NCBI GenBank assembly: GCA_002842875.1
Contig: PHEF01000001.1
Location: forward strand, 1 to 64,000
Reading direction: 5' to 3'
From: Alphaproteobacteria bacterium HGW-Alphaproteobacteria-3
GTDB lineage: Bacteria > Pseudomonadota > Alphaproteobacteria > Parvibaculales > Parvibaculaceae
Length of the DNA stretch: 64,000 nt
A model generated the notes under the pieces. That model was not told the DNA's origin, searched no databases, and saw nothing but the letters and a program-made list of their open reading frames with translations. The position numbers were made by a program, and so were the translations under genes. This document shows, piece by piece, positions 57,174 through 64,000 of this stretch (the first letter of the stretch is position 1; the number at the start of each line of letters is the position of its first letter).

Positions 57174-58634
57174 TCATGAGGGTGGCCCCTCCTGGGTCGG
57201 ATCACCGTCCGACGGATCTGCGATCACGCCCGCGACGCTGGCGAAGGAGAGGCCAAGTTGACGCTCTCGCGCACGGTCGGCGGCGATTTCGGCGTCGACC
57301 TGGTCGGCGTCATAGCCGCGCTCGGCGAGCGCCTGCGTCCGGCTCTTCAGCCCCGCCTCGATCTGTTCGATCTCGGCGCGCGCGTCCTTCAGCGGATCGA
57401 CCCAGTCCCATTTGGGCGGCAGCCAGGAACAGCCGAGCCAGGTGCGCCGCTGCTGTTCGTAATCCGGCAGGGCGAGCACGCCTGACACGACCGCCGTATC
57501 GAGCCAGCGCGCCCAGACCCGTCGACAGATCTGCCAGACCATGACCGAGTGCTGGTAGGCCTCGATGCGGCGGCGAAACTCGAGGAGCGCAAGCCGCGAG
57601 TTCGAGTAGTTCGCCTTCAGCATGTCGTTCGACAGATACGCATACGGAATGCCGAGCGCCGCCGAGACCTGCAGCAGCGTGCGGTACTGAAACGGTTCGT
57701 AGGTCTGGCCGACATCGGCAGGCGCCGAGGTCTGCACCGCCTCGCCCGGCTCCAGCATCACGATCTGGCCGGGCTGCAGGTCCATCGTGCGTTCGCCGCC
57801 TTCGTCGCTCTCGGCGATGTCGAAGGGCTCCGCCGGCGCCGGTGTGGTGATGAACAGCGCATGCATCGCCGCGACCTTCTTCCGGTCGAGCTCCGCATCG
57901 TCGTACTGGTCGAGCAGGAACAGCTTCACGATACCCGGCGCGAAGCGCGAGATACCGCGCAACTGTCCCGCATCGACCGGATCGATGACGTGGATGACCT
58001 CGGACGCCGGCACCCGCACGATCTCGCCCGCAAGGCCGGGATCGGTGACGTCGCCCGGATGGCGGCGCAGGAAGTGGTAGGCCACACGCCTGCCGATCCG
58101 GTCGAATTCGATGCCCTGGCGAATGACGTTGCCACCGGGAAGCTGCTCATTGCGCGTGAGCGGCAGCATCTCGGAGGGGATCATCTGCAGCTGCAGCGGC
58201 ACCATGAGCCCGTCCTGGGGCCGGCGCGGACGGAAGCGGAAGAACACCTCGCCGGCGATGAATACCTCGCGTGCGGCGCGCCGTTGCTGGCCATAGAAAT
58301 CGGTGAACCCTTCGGCGTCGCTGTCGTCTGTCCAATCGAGCCAGAGGCGCTGCACACGGGCCTTGAGATCAGCATCGGCGATCAGCGACGACGGCTTGAT
58401 GCCATTGCCCACCACATTGCCGGCCCAGCTTTCGATCGCGTTCGCCGCATAGCCATTGTTGCGCACCAGCCAGCGGGCGCGCGCGGTGATGTCGGCGCCG
58501 GCGGCGGCGATCAGCGTGTTGAGATGCGCCCGACTCGGCTGGAAATGCCGCAGCCTTCGGCTTCCCTGCCCCGCCTCGAAACCGCCCACCAGAGCGCCGA
58601 TGCGGCGGCGCCACCGTGTGATCGATTCCAGCAC
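57174..58634 (-). CDS. Lambda-family portal protein
   Basis: A 486-aa portal protein of the Phage_portal_2 family: LIAAAGADITARARWLVRNN, NGYAANAIESWAGNVVGNGI, DFYGQQRRAAREVFIAGEVF and LGIPYAYLSNDMLKANYSNS. It forms the dodecameric portal ring through which DNA is packaged. It lies 3 bases after gpW and is separated from the protease gene by the inserted higBA module. Confidence 0.93.
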   Translation of the reverse strand: MLESITRWRRRIGALVGGFEAGQGSRRLRHFQPSRAHLNTLIAAAGADITARARWLVRNNGYAANAIESWAGNVVGNGIKPSSLIADADLKARVQRLWLDWTDDSDAEGFTDFYGQQRRAAREVFIAGEVFFRFRPRRPQDGLMVPLQLQMIPSEMLPLTRNEQLPGGNVIRQGIEFDRIGRRVAYHFLRRHPGDVTDPGLAGEIVRVPASEVIHVIDPVDAGQLRGISRFAPGIVKLFLLDQYDDAELDRKKVAAMHALFITTPAPAEPFDIAESDEGGERTMDLQPGQIVMLEPGEAVQTSAPADVGQTYEPFQYRTLLQVSAALGIPYAYLSNDMLKANYSNSRLALLEFRRRIEAYQHSVMVWQICRRVWARWLDTAVVSGVLALPDYEQQRRTWLGCSWLPPKWDWVDPLKDARAEIEQIEAGLKSRTQALAERGYDADQVDAEIAADRARERQLGLSFASVAGVIADPSDGDPTQEGPPS

Positions 58635-58637
58635 GGG

Positions 58638-58850
58638 TCACAGCCCCTTGCTTGCCGTCGTGCGAACGATGCGACGGCGCGCGCCGGTCTGCTCCCCGGC
58701 GATCCGCCGTTCGAGGTCGCCGAGGGCGGCCGCCATTTCGGCATCGCTCGCATAGGTGATGCGGCGCCCCTCGACCTCGACGGTGCGCACGCCGCGCCAT
58801 CGGGCGGCGAGCAGCGCATCGCGGCGCGCGATCATGTCCTCAAGCGTCAT
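58638..58850 (-). CDS. Head-tail joining protein gpW-like
   Basis: A 70-aa protein: TLEDMIARRDALLAARWRGV and a C-terminal Arg-rich segment. Lambda gpW is 68 aa and lies at the same place between terminase and portal. It plugs the portal for tail attachment. ATG start, 10 bases after the terminase stop. Confidence 0.82.
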   Translation of the reverse strand: MTLEDMIARRDALLAARWRGVRTVEVEGRRITYASDAEMAAALGDLERRIAGEQTGARRRIVRTTASKGL

Positions 58851-58860
58851 GGTCTTGGTC

Positions 58861-61800
58861 TCAACTCAGATAGCTGGGCGTGAACACCCGTCGGCCGCGC
58901 CGGGCAGGCGCTCGTCGCACCAGACCCGCGGAGGCGATCTCTGGCGTGCCGGGGTGAGAATCCGCGGTCTCCGGCGCCGCCGTGTCGCGCGGATCGAACG
59001 AGCCGACCTGGCGTTCGAGGTCGCGCCATTTCTCCTCGCCCCAGCGGTCCGCGCCCGCAATCCAGGCGGCGGCGCGGGCGTAGACCCGGCAGTCCAGCGC
59101 CTCGTTGCGCTCGCGCAGCTTCTGCCATTCGAGCCGGGCAAAGCCGCGCCTGGTCTTCACCGTCACCAGCTGCTCGGCGACGAACTGCTTGCACCACTCG
59201 CTGTCGGCCCAGGCCGGCAGGTGGATGGTCCCTGCGGGAAAGCGCGCGCCTCCGGCACGCGCCTCGTCGGTCGGTCGTTCGAGCCGGAGGTGGCGATAGG
59301 TCTCGGCCTTGAAGGTCGACACCGCCACGGTCCAGAGCCGCGCCCCGCGCCGCAGGCGTTTGCCGCCCTCGGTCGCGTCGACGAAAGTCGGGCCCGACAC
59401 CGGGCTCGAGCGGTTGAACCCCTCGACGCCCTTGACCGGCGAGACCTGTGCGAAGCCTTGCGCCCGCGACCAGGAATAGACCGCCGGGGCCTCGTAGCCG
59501 GTGTCGATCGCAAGCCGCGCGATCCTGAGATGCGCGCCGCGTTCGTGCGGCCAGCTTCGATCCAGCAGCGCCGTCAGCTCCGACCACGCGTCGTGCCGAT
59601 CCGGCCCGCCCTCGATCACGACGTGATCGACGAGCCAGCTTTCCAGCCCGCGACCCCAGGCCCAGACATCGATCTCGATCCGGTCCTTCTGCACGTCGGC
59701 CCCGGCGGTCAGGAACAGCCCGCCCGCAGGCACCGTGCCGGATGTCCAGCGCTCGCGCCGGTCGTAGAGCCGCTGCCAGTCCGGTGCCTCCCCGGTCTCG
59801 ACCCAGGTCTCGCCGAGGATCGTGTTGCGGAACGCCTTGATCGCTTCGTCCGACCCCTGGGCCGCCTCCCAGTTCCGTGCGATGCGCGGCCAGCTCAGCC
59901 AGCCCACCGGCGAATAGAGCGCCGAGAGGTGATACCCGACCGTCGTGGGATCGGCGGCCGTGGCGGTCGCCCGCCATTCGCCGCCCTCCAGCATCGCCGT
60001 CTTGTGGTGTTCCGCGATTGCCGCGTCGCAGCCCTCGCAAGTGTAGGCGGCCGTCTCGGGACGGCCCTTCTGCCAGCGCAGCCGCTCGAACTTCAGCCAC
60101 TGCATCGCCCCGCAATGCGGACACGGTACGAAGTACCGCCGCTGGTCGCTGGCCTCGTATTCCCGCTCGATCCGGCTCAGACCCCGGATCGTCGGCGTCG
60201 AGACCAGGAAGACCTTGCGCCGGTGGGCGAAGGTCAGCGATCGCGCTTCAGCCAGCGTGACCGGATCGCCTTCCTCGTCGGCCGAGCCCGGATAGGCATC
60301 GACCTCGTCGAGGAAGATGTAGCGCGCCGGCGTCGAGCGCAGCCCGACCGCCGAGTTGGCGCCGGTCATGATCAGGATGCCGCCCGCGAACTCCTTGGAC
60401 AGCATGGTGTTGCCCGCGTCGCGCGAGCGCGCGGGCTTCACCCGCTCCCGCAACTCCGGGCTTTCGTCGATCAGCGGGTCGATCCGCTGGCGCGAGTTGC
60501 GCTTGGCCAGTTCCACCGTCGGCTGGACCGCGAGCATCGGGCCCGGCGCCTGGTGGATCGCAAAGCCGATCCAGTTGTTGCCGGCCTCGGTGTTGTGTGT
60601 CGGGATCCATCCCTTGCCACAAAGGAACAGGTGGTTCGGCGAGTCCACCTTGACGCAGCGCACCGGCACGCTGGGCGTCGGCCGGATCGTAACGATGCGG
60701 CGACGACGGCTCTTCCATGGCCGCCCGTTCTCGACCGAACGCATTCGTGCCCGCTTGCGCGAGAGCCGGAACATCGGCTCCTCGGCATAGGCCGTCCAGG
60801 AGATGCGCCAGTACTCGGCCGACTCGCAGATGCGGCCGTCAAGGCCGAACACCTTGCGGCGCGCCTTGCCGTGGTAGACGGCGGGCTTGTAGCCGAGCCC
60901 GCGCAGAAGCTCGACCATCGCGTCGATCAGCCCGCGATCCGCGTTCGAGAACTCGCAGCGCTTCCCATCCGGCGAGATCGTGCCGTCGGAGTCCATCAGC
61001 CCCCGCACCAGCTCCAGCCTCTGCCGCCGGCTGGCGCGCATGTACTGGAGCGGGATGTGCTTGTTGTCGAGCACGTCCAGCATCCGGAGCCGCATCACGA
61101 AGCGCGACTTGAAGCAGTCCGAGAGCGATGCGCCGTCCTCTCGCCGCATCCGGAAGGTCGGGTCGATCACGACATTGGCGATCCTGCCCTTTCGCCAGTG
61201 CGGCAGCCGGAATTCCGCCTCGACGCCGCAGGCGCGCAGATGCTCGACAACCTCGGCGTCCTCCTCGTGCACCGAGATGTGGTTCATGATCGACGAGCCG
61301 TCGCCGAGCCAAAGGCCCAGAACATAAGGATGCAGGATCAGGTCCTGATCCGGCATGTCGACCGGATCGCAGCAGTCGATGGCATAGCGCCGACGCTTGC
61401 CCGCGGCGCCGATGGTCACGCGGCCGGCCATCTCCGCCGTGGTCAGCGTACGCGCGGCCGGGCGGTCGTTCGTGAAGTCCCAGACCGCCCAGCGATGATC
61501 GCCGTCCGCAACGATCCGCTCGCCGTCGTCGAACGCGACCTCGAAGCAGGGACGGTCCTCGAACACCGGCGACAGGCCGGTCACCCGGCAGATGCGCCCG
61601 CGTTCGTCGTAGAGCAGATCGCCCTCGGCGATCCCGCCCATCGTCGTCCAGCCGAAGGGCGTCGGCACGGCGGTGTCGAGCGCGAGTGGCGCCCCGACCT
61701 GTGCGGCCTTCATGAACACGATGCGCTGCACGGCGGCACCCGGCGAGAGCGCGTCCATGATCTCGCGCATGTAGGGCGTGCGCACCGTGCGGTACCGGCC

Positions 61801-62010
61801 GGGCTCGGCCGAGGCGCGGCCCGAGAGCATCCGGTGCCGGTCCGCCCATTGCGAGACGGTCAGGTCCGGGTCGGGCCGCAGCCCGTTGCCCCAGGCGCGC
61901 AGGAGATCAGCGACGCCGTCGAAGTCGGTCAGGTCATCGGACAGCTCATTGTCTCGCTCAGCGGAATTCCGGCCGGACCTCGGCAAGCTCGTCGAGGTGG
62001 GCGCGTACAT
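58861..62010 (-). CDS. Terminase large subunit (GpA family) interrupted by an intein
   Basis: A 1049-aa precursor. Extein residues 1-107 and 474-1049 together form a 683-aa GpA-type terminase: the P-loop segment KAAQVGA joins TEAGNNWIG after splicing, Walker B is in RYIFLDEVDAYPGSADEEGD, and a zinc-binding-like CPHCGAMQWLKF...CEGC segment follows. The C-terminal nuclease region includes ARLAIDTGYEAPAVYSWSR. It packages DNA with TerS. A 366-aa intein lies exactly in the P-loop, so the enzyme should be inactive until spliced. The start overlaps TerS by 53 bases; a later start is possible. Confidence 0.93.
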   Translation of the reverse strand: MYAPTSTSLPRSGRNSAERDNELSDDLTDFDGVADLLRAWGNGLRPDPDLTVSQWADRHRMLSGRASAEPGRYRTVRTPYMREIMDALSPGAAVQRIVFMKAAQVGAPLALDTAVPTPFGWTTMGGIAEGDLLYDERGRICRVTGLSPVFEDRPCFEVAFDDGERIVADGDHRWAVWDFTNDRPAARTLTTAEMAGRVTIGAAGKRRRYAIDCCDPVDMPDQDLILHPYVLGLWLGDGSSIMNHISVHEEDAEVVEHLRACGVEAEFRLPHWRKGRIANVVIDPTFRMRREDGASLSDCFKSRFVMRLRMLDVLDNKHIPLQYMRASRRQRLELVRGLMDSDGTISPDGKRCEFSNADRGLIDAMVELLRGLGYKPAVYHGKARRKVFGLDGRICESAEYWRISWTAYAEEPMFRLSRKRARMRSVENGRPWKSRRRRIVTIRPTPSVPVRCVKVDSPNHLFLCGKGWIPTHNTEAGNNWIGFAIHQAPGPMLAVQPTVELAKRNSRQRIDPLIDESPELRERVKPARSRDAGNTMLSKEFAGGILIMTGANSAVGLRSTPARYIFLDEVDAYPGSADEEGDPVTLAEARSLTFAHRRKVFLVSTPTIRGLSRIEREYEASDQRRYFVPCPHCGAMQWLKFERLRWQKGRPETAAYTCEGCDAAIAEHHKTAMLEGGEWRATATAADPTTVGYHLSALYSPVGWLSWPRIARNWEAAQGSDEAIKAFRNTILGETWVETGEAPDWQRLYDRRERWTSGTVPAGGLFLTAGADVQKDRIEIDVWAWGRGLESWLVDHVVIEGGPDRHDAWSELTALLDRSWPHERGAHLRIARLAIDTGYEAPAVYSWSRAQGFAQVSPVKGVEGFNRSSPVSGPTFVDATEGGKRLRRGARLWTVAVSTFKAETYRHLRLERPTDEARAGGARFPAGTIHLPAWADSEWCKQFVAEQLVTVKTRRGFARLEWQKLRERNEALDCRVYARAAAWIAGADRWGEEKWRDLERQVGSFDPRDTAAPETADSHPGTPEIASAGLVRRAPARRGRRVFTPSYLS
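60592..61689 (-). other. Class 3 intein with LAGLIDADG homing endonuclease
   Basis: Residues 108-473 of the terminase precursor (366 aa). The first residue is Pro (PLALDTAVPTPFGW), no Cys or Ser at position 1. The Trp of GDHRW is at intein residue 67, a Cys precedes VKVDSPNHLFL at 345, and Thr in WIPTHN is at 364, the Trp-Cys-Thr triad that defines class 3 inteins. The intein ends in His-Asn and is followed by Thr. Two LAGLIDADG blocks (LGLWLGDG and RGLMDSDG) are intact. Confidence 0.88.
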
Positions 62011-62560
62011 GGATCTCCAGAGCCTTCTGCATCCCGGCCGCCTCCACTCCGAGCTCCGCCGCCATCAGCGCCGCGGCGCGGGACGGCCAATTGACCCAGG
62101 AATCCCGCGCCTCGCGTGCGAGCCGGAAGACGAGCGCTGTCGCGCGCGCACGATCGATGAGTTCGCCCTTCATCTTCTGAAGCCGGAGGCGGCGCTCCTG
62201 CGCCTTCAGCACCTCGTTCGCCGTCTTGGCCTGCAGGAAGGTCGTGCCGCCGCCGACGGCGGGGACCGCCAGCCCCTGTTCGCGCAGCGTGTCGCCGACG
62301 GCTGAGAGGGCCGCCTCAGGGACAGGCTTCAGCTTCGGCGCGGGCGGCTTCGTTCGGGGCGCTTTCGCGGCGCCACTGGCGCCACGGTCGCCCCTCACCT
62401 TCGACGGGTCGGTCGTCTCGGCGCGCCGCGCATCGCTGGCATCGGCATCGATGCTGCCGTCGGAATAGAGGACAAGCCGCTCGGCTGCCTTCGCCTTCTG
62501 GATCGCGCCCCGTGAGAAGCCCACCCGGGCGGCGTACTGGCGCTCGCTCATGCCCTGCAT
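61958..62560 (-). CDS. Terminase small subunit (Nu1-like)
   Basis: A 200-aa protein. N-terminal HTH-like segment (MSERQYAARVGFSRGAIQKA), a Pro/Lys/Ala-rich linker and a C-terminal helical part (QKMKGELIDRARATALVFRL, ALMAAELGVEAAGMQKALEI). It matches TerS of lambda-like terminases and recognises packaging sites. The ATG at 62560 has CGGAGC upstream; a longer frame to 62680 looks non-coding. It overlaps terL by 53 bases. Confidence 0.82.
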   Translation of the reverse strand: MQGMSERQYAARVGFSRGAIQKAKAAERLVLYSDGSIDADASDARRAETTDPSKVRGDRGASGAAKAPRTKPPAPKLKPVPEAALSAVGDTLREQGLAVPAVGGGTTFLQAKTANEVLKAQERRLRLQKMKGELIDRARATALVFRLAREARDSWVNWPSRAAALMAAELGVEAAGMQKALEIHVRAHLDELAEVRPEFR

Positions 62561-62658
62561 GTCCGCTCCGAAAACATAATGAATTGATGCACTTATCGAC
62601 TTGATAAGCGCTGCGATCAGAGCCTGTATGGCGTCACCAGCAGATACAGGAGACCGCC
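62561..62658. promoter_or_regulatory. Divergent control region with two inverted repeats
   Basis: The 98-base gap between terS (minus) and a small gene (plus) carries CTTATC/GATAAG (62592-62597, 62603-62608) and CCTGTAT/ATACAGG (62623-62629, 62644-62650). It is AT-richer than the surroundings. It is the likely promoter and operator region for the phage late operon; binding protein unknown. Confidence 0.55.
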
Positions 62659-62880
62659 ATGACCCAGACCGCGAACACACCCAAGGCCCTCGACGCCTTC
62701 ATCGCCCGCAAGGCCGAAATCGACGCCATGCTTGCCCGGCTCGCACGCCTGAGCGACGAGCACTTCAACGCCAGCCCCGACGAGATCAACTGGGGCCATG
62801 TCGGAACCCTCGAGCACTACGCCGAACTTCTGAAACGCATCACCGACGCGGCCTTCAGCGAAGGCGAACACGCGCCATGA
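62659..62880 (+). CDS. Small hypothetical phage protein A
   Basis: A 73-aa protein, helical and acidic (ALDAFIARKAEIDAMLARLA, GTLEHYAELLKRITDAAFSE). Leader AGGAGACCGCC precedes the ATG. It overlaps the next gene by 4 bases, so A, B and C form a coupled set on the plus strand, as often seen in alphaproteobacterial plasmids and prophages. Function unknown. Confidence 0.75.
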   Translation: MTQTANTPKALDAFIARKAEIDAMLARLARLSDEHFNASPDEINWGHVGTLEHYAELLKRITDAAFSEGEHAP

Positions 62881-63041
62881 GCCGGGTGTTCGCCCATGAC
62901 CGGATCGAGATCTGGCGCAGCAGCGATCGGTGGGGCGAGACCTTCTGGGTCTATGGCTGTACGCTCAGCGGCGATCCCATGACCGCGCCAAGCCTCGACA
63001 TGGCGTTCGCCATCGCGGCCGCGCACGGGGGCGCATCATGA
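62877..63041 (+). CDS. Small hypothetical phage protein B
   Basis: A 54-aa protein (start MSRVFAHDRIEIWRSSDRWG). ATGA overlaps with both neighbours show translational coupling. I do not recognise a domain. Confidence 0.65.
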   Translation: MSRVFAHDRIEIWRSSDRWGETFWVYGCTLSGDPMTAPSLDMAFAIAAAHGGAS

Positions 63042-63217
63042 GCGCGCAAACGAACATGCCTTGGGCCGTCTATCGCTGCGACCGCCTGACACGCGGCGCT
63101 ACCCCTCAAAACGAGCAACTGATCAGCGGGCATCCGACGCCGCTGGAAGCCATGCACGAAGCCAACCGGCTGAAGCGCGCTGACAGGGCGCACAGCTACA
63201 CCGTTGGGCCTGCGTGA
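63038..63217 (+). CDS. Small hypothetical phage protein C
   Basis: A 59-aa protein (TNMPWAVYRCDRLTRGATPQ) starting within the preceding stop (ATGA). It has no recognisable domain. It ends the short coupled set. Confidence 0.65.
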   Translation: MSAQTNMPWAVYRCDRLTRGATPQNEQLISGHPTPLEAMHEANRLKRADRAHSYTVGPA

Positions 63218-63283
63218 TGCGCGTTCTGATGGCGCACGCCAGTGCTGAAGCGCGCGCTTGAACGCTCACGTCTCAAGCCTCTC

Positions 63284-63299
63284 GCCCGCCATGGCGGGC
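63284..63299. repeat. Perfect 16-bp palindrome
   Basis: GCCCGCCATGGCGGGC forms a strong hairpin or a dyad site 52 bases before the DUF3489 gene. It could be a terminator of the small-gene set without a T run, or an operator. Confidence 0.6.
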
Positions 63300-63351
63300 T
63301 TGGGGTCGTAGAAGGGCGCACATCCCGCGCGCCCCGATATGGGAGACGATA

Positions 63352-63924
63352 ATGACCCAGCTTTCCAATACCCAGACCCTGATCCTCGAGGCCGCGGCGG
63401 AACGTGAAACGCGCATCGCCCTGCCGCTACCCGAGACCCTGCGCGGCGGCGCGGCCGCAAAGGTGGTCGCCGCGATGCTCGCCAAGGGCCTCATCGAAGA
63501 GGTCGACGCGGAGCTGCGCGAGGGCGATCCCGTCTGGCGCGAGACCGGCGACGGGCACGGCGTCACGCTGGTCGCCACAGACGCAGGCCTCGCCGCCATC
63601 GGCATCGAGCCCGAGGACGCGAACCCCGCGCCTGCGGGCGCGACGGACGCGCCGACCGAGGAGCCCGCGCCGGACACCCCCACCGAACCGAAGGCTGCGC
63701 CCAAGACGCACACGCCGCGCGAGGGCACCAAGCAGGCCACCCTGATCGCCATGCTGCGCGCGCCGGACGGCGCGACCATCGAGGAGATCGTCGCGGCCTT
63801 GGACTGGAGACCGCACACGGTGAGAGGCGCGCTTGCTGGCGCGCTGAAGAAGAAGCTCGGGCTCGAGGTGACCTCGGAGAAGGTCGAAAACCGGGGGCGG
63901 GTCTATAGCCTGCCGCGCGATTAG
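63352..63924 (+). CDS. DUF3489 domain protein
   Basis: A 190-aa protein. The N-terminal half resembles a winged-helix-like region (LSNTQTLILEAAAERETRIA) with an acidic Pro/Ala-rich linker (about 85-118); the C-terminal DUF3489 domain reads KQATLIAMLRAPDGATIEEI, then DWRPHTVRGALAGALKKKLG. DUF3489 proteins are small probable DNA-binding factors common in alphaproteobacterial prophages and plasmids, often near recombinases. The window ends 76 bases after it with no further gene. Confidence 0.82.
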   Translation: MTQLSNTQTLILEAAAERETRIALPLPETLRGGAAAKVVAAMLAKGLIEEVDAELREGDPVWRETGDGHGVTLVATDAGLAAIGIEPEDANPAPAGATDAPTEEPAPDTPTEPKAAPKTHTPREGTKQATLIAMLRAPDGATIEEIVAALDWRPHTVRGALAGALKKKLGLEVTSEKVENRGRVYSLPRD

Positions 63925-64000
63925 CGTCGCGCGCCACGCCAGTCGAACTGCCGCCGTCCCGCCGGGGCGGCGGTCGATCATTTGACGCTCCGCATTCGGA

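Noticed and set aside
58756-62094. 1112-codon frame antisense to the terminase and intein
   Set aside because: Shadow composition and no domain; the minus strand has terminase and intein motifs throughout.

Overview
The window is high-GC DNA from an alphaproteobacterium. A complete Tad/Cpa pilus locus with alphaproteobacterial gene order, gene-transfer-agent-like tail proteins and DUF3489/DUF6441/DUF2793-type phage genes all point there. The lineage could be Parvibaculaceae or Hyphomicrobiales-like, but I cannot fix it from sequence alone. No rRNA, tRNA, CRISPR array or integrase was found.

Layout. (1) 1-4.7 kb: chromosomal housekeeping genes, namely an M17 aminopeptidase, a MarR regulator and an NlpC/P60 hydrolase on the minus strand, a GST-like protein, and an orphan TAXI-type binding protein. 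(2) 4.9-19.3 kb: a tight-adherence (Tad) type IVc pilus locus. The Flp pilin gene leads the minus-strand operon flp-cpaA-cpaB-cpaC-cpaD-cpaE-tadA-tadB-tadC, with an attenuator-like hairpin after flp. A TadD-like TPR lipoprotein, a Crp-type regulator, a stand-alone CpaC N-terminal-domain protein, TadG and two TadE-like pseudopilins complete the set. (3) 19.7-38.1 kb: a co-directional defence island. It holds a small HTH protein, a WYL regulator, a 1725-aa helicase/DUF1998 protein (DrmA+DrmB-like in one chain), a SNF2-type helicase (DrmD-like), a 1481-aa adenine methyltransferase (DrmMI-like), an SMC/Rad50-like ATPase with a CxxC hook, an HNH nuclease, a GIY-YIG/DUF4357 protein and a DUF4236-TPR protein. 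From the helicase to the GIY-YIG gene, neighbours overlap or lie within 4 bases of each other. It resembles class 1 DISARM, but no DrmC (phospholipase D) gene is present and a possible second nuclease module is attached. (4) 38.1-64 kb: the late region of a siphovirus prophage, mostly on the minus strand. It runs TerS, TerL, gpW, portal, S49 protease with a nested scaffold, decoration protein, capsid, joining proteins, tail tube, frameshifted G/GT chaperone, tape measure, DUF2460, DUF2163, NlpC/P60, gpJ-like tip, DUF2793 fibre and a lysis cassette. Head genes are lambda-like; the tail tip has the DUF2460-DUF2163-NlpC-gpJ order of gene transfer agents.

Most notable observations: TerL carries a 366-aa intein in its P-loop with the Trp-Cys-Thr signature of rare class 3 inteins, and it starts with Pro. 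A perfect A AAA AAC slippery heptamer joins the two tail-chaperone frames. A scaffold start is nested inside the protease gene. Two toxin-antitoxin modules (ParDE-like and HigBA-like) lie antisense inside the phage late operon, each behind its own candidate operator. The DISARM-like island with a fused DrmAB chain and an appended ATPase/HNH/GIY-YIG module is the best candidate for a new or variant system.
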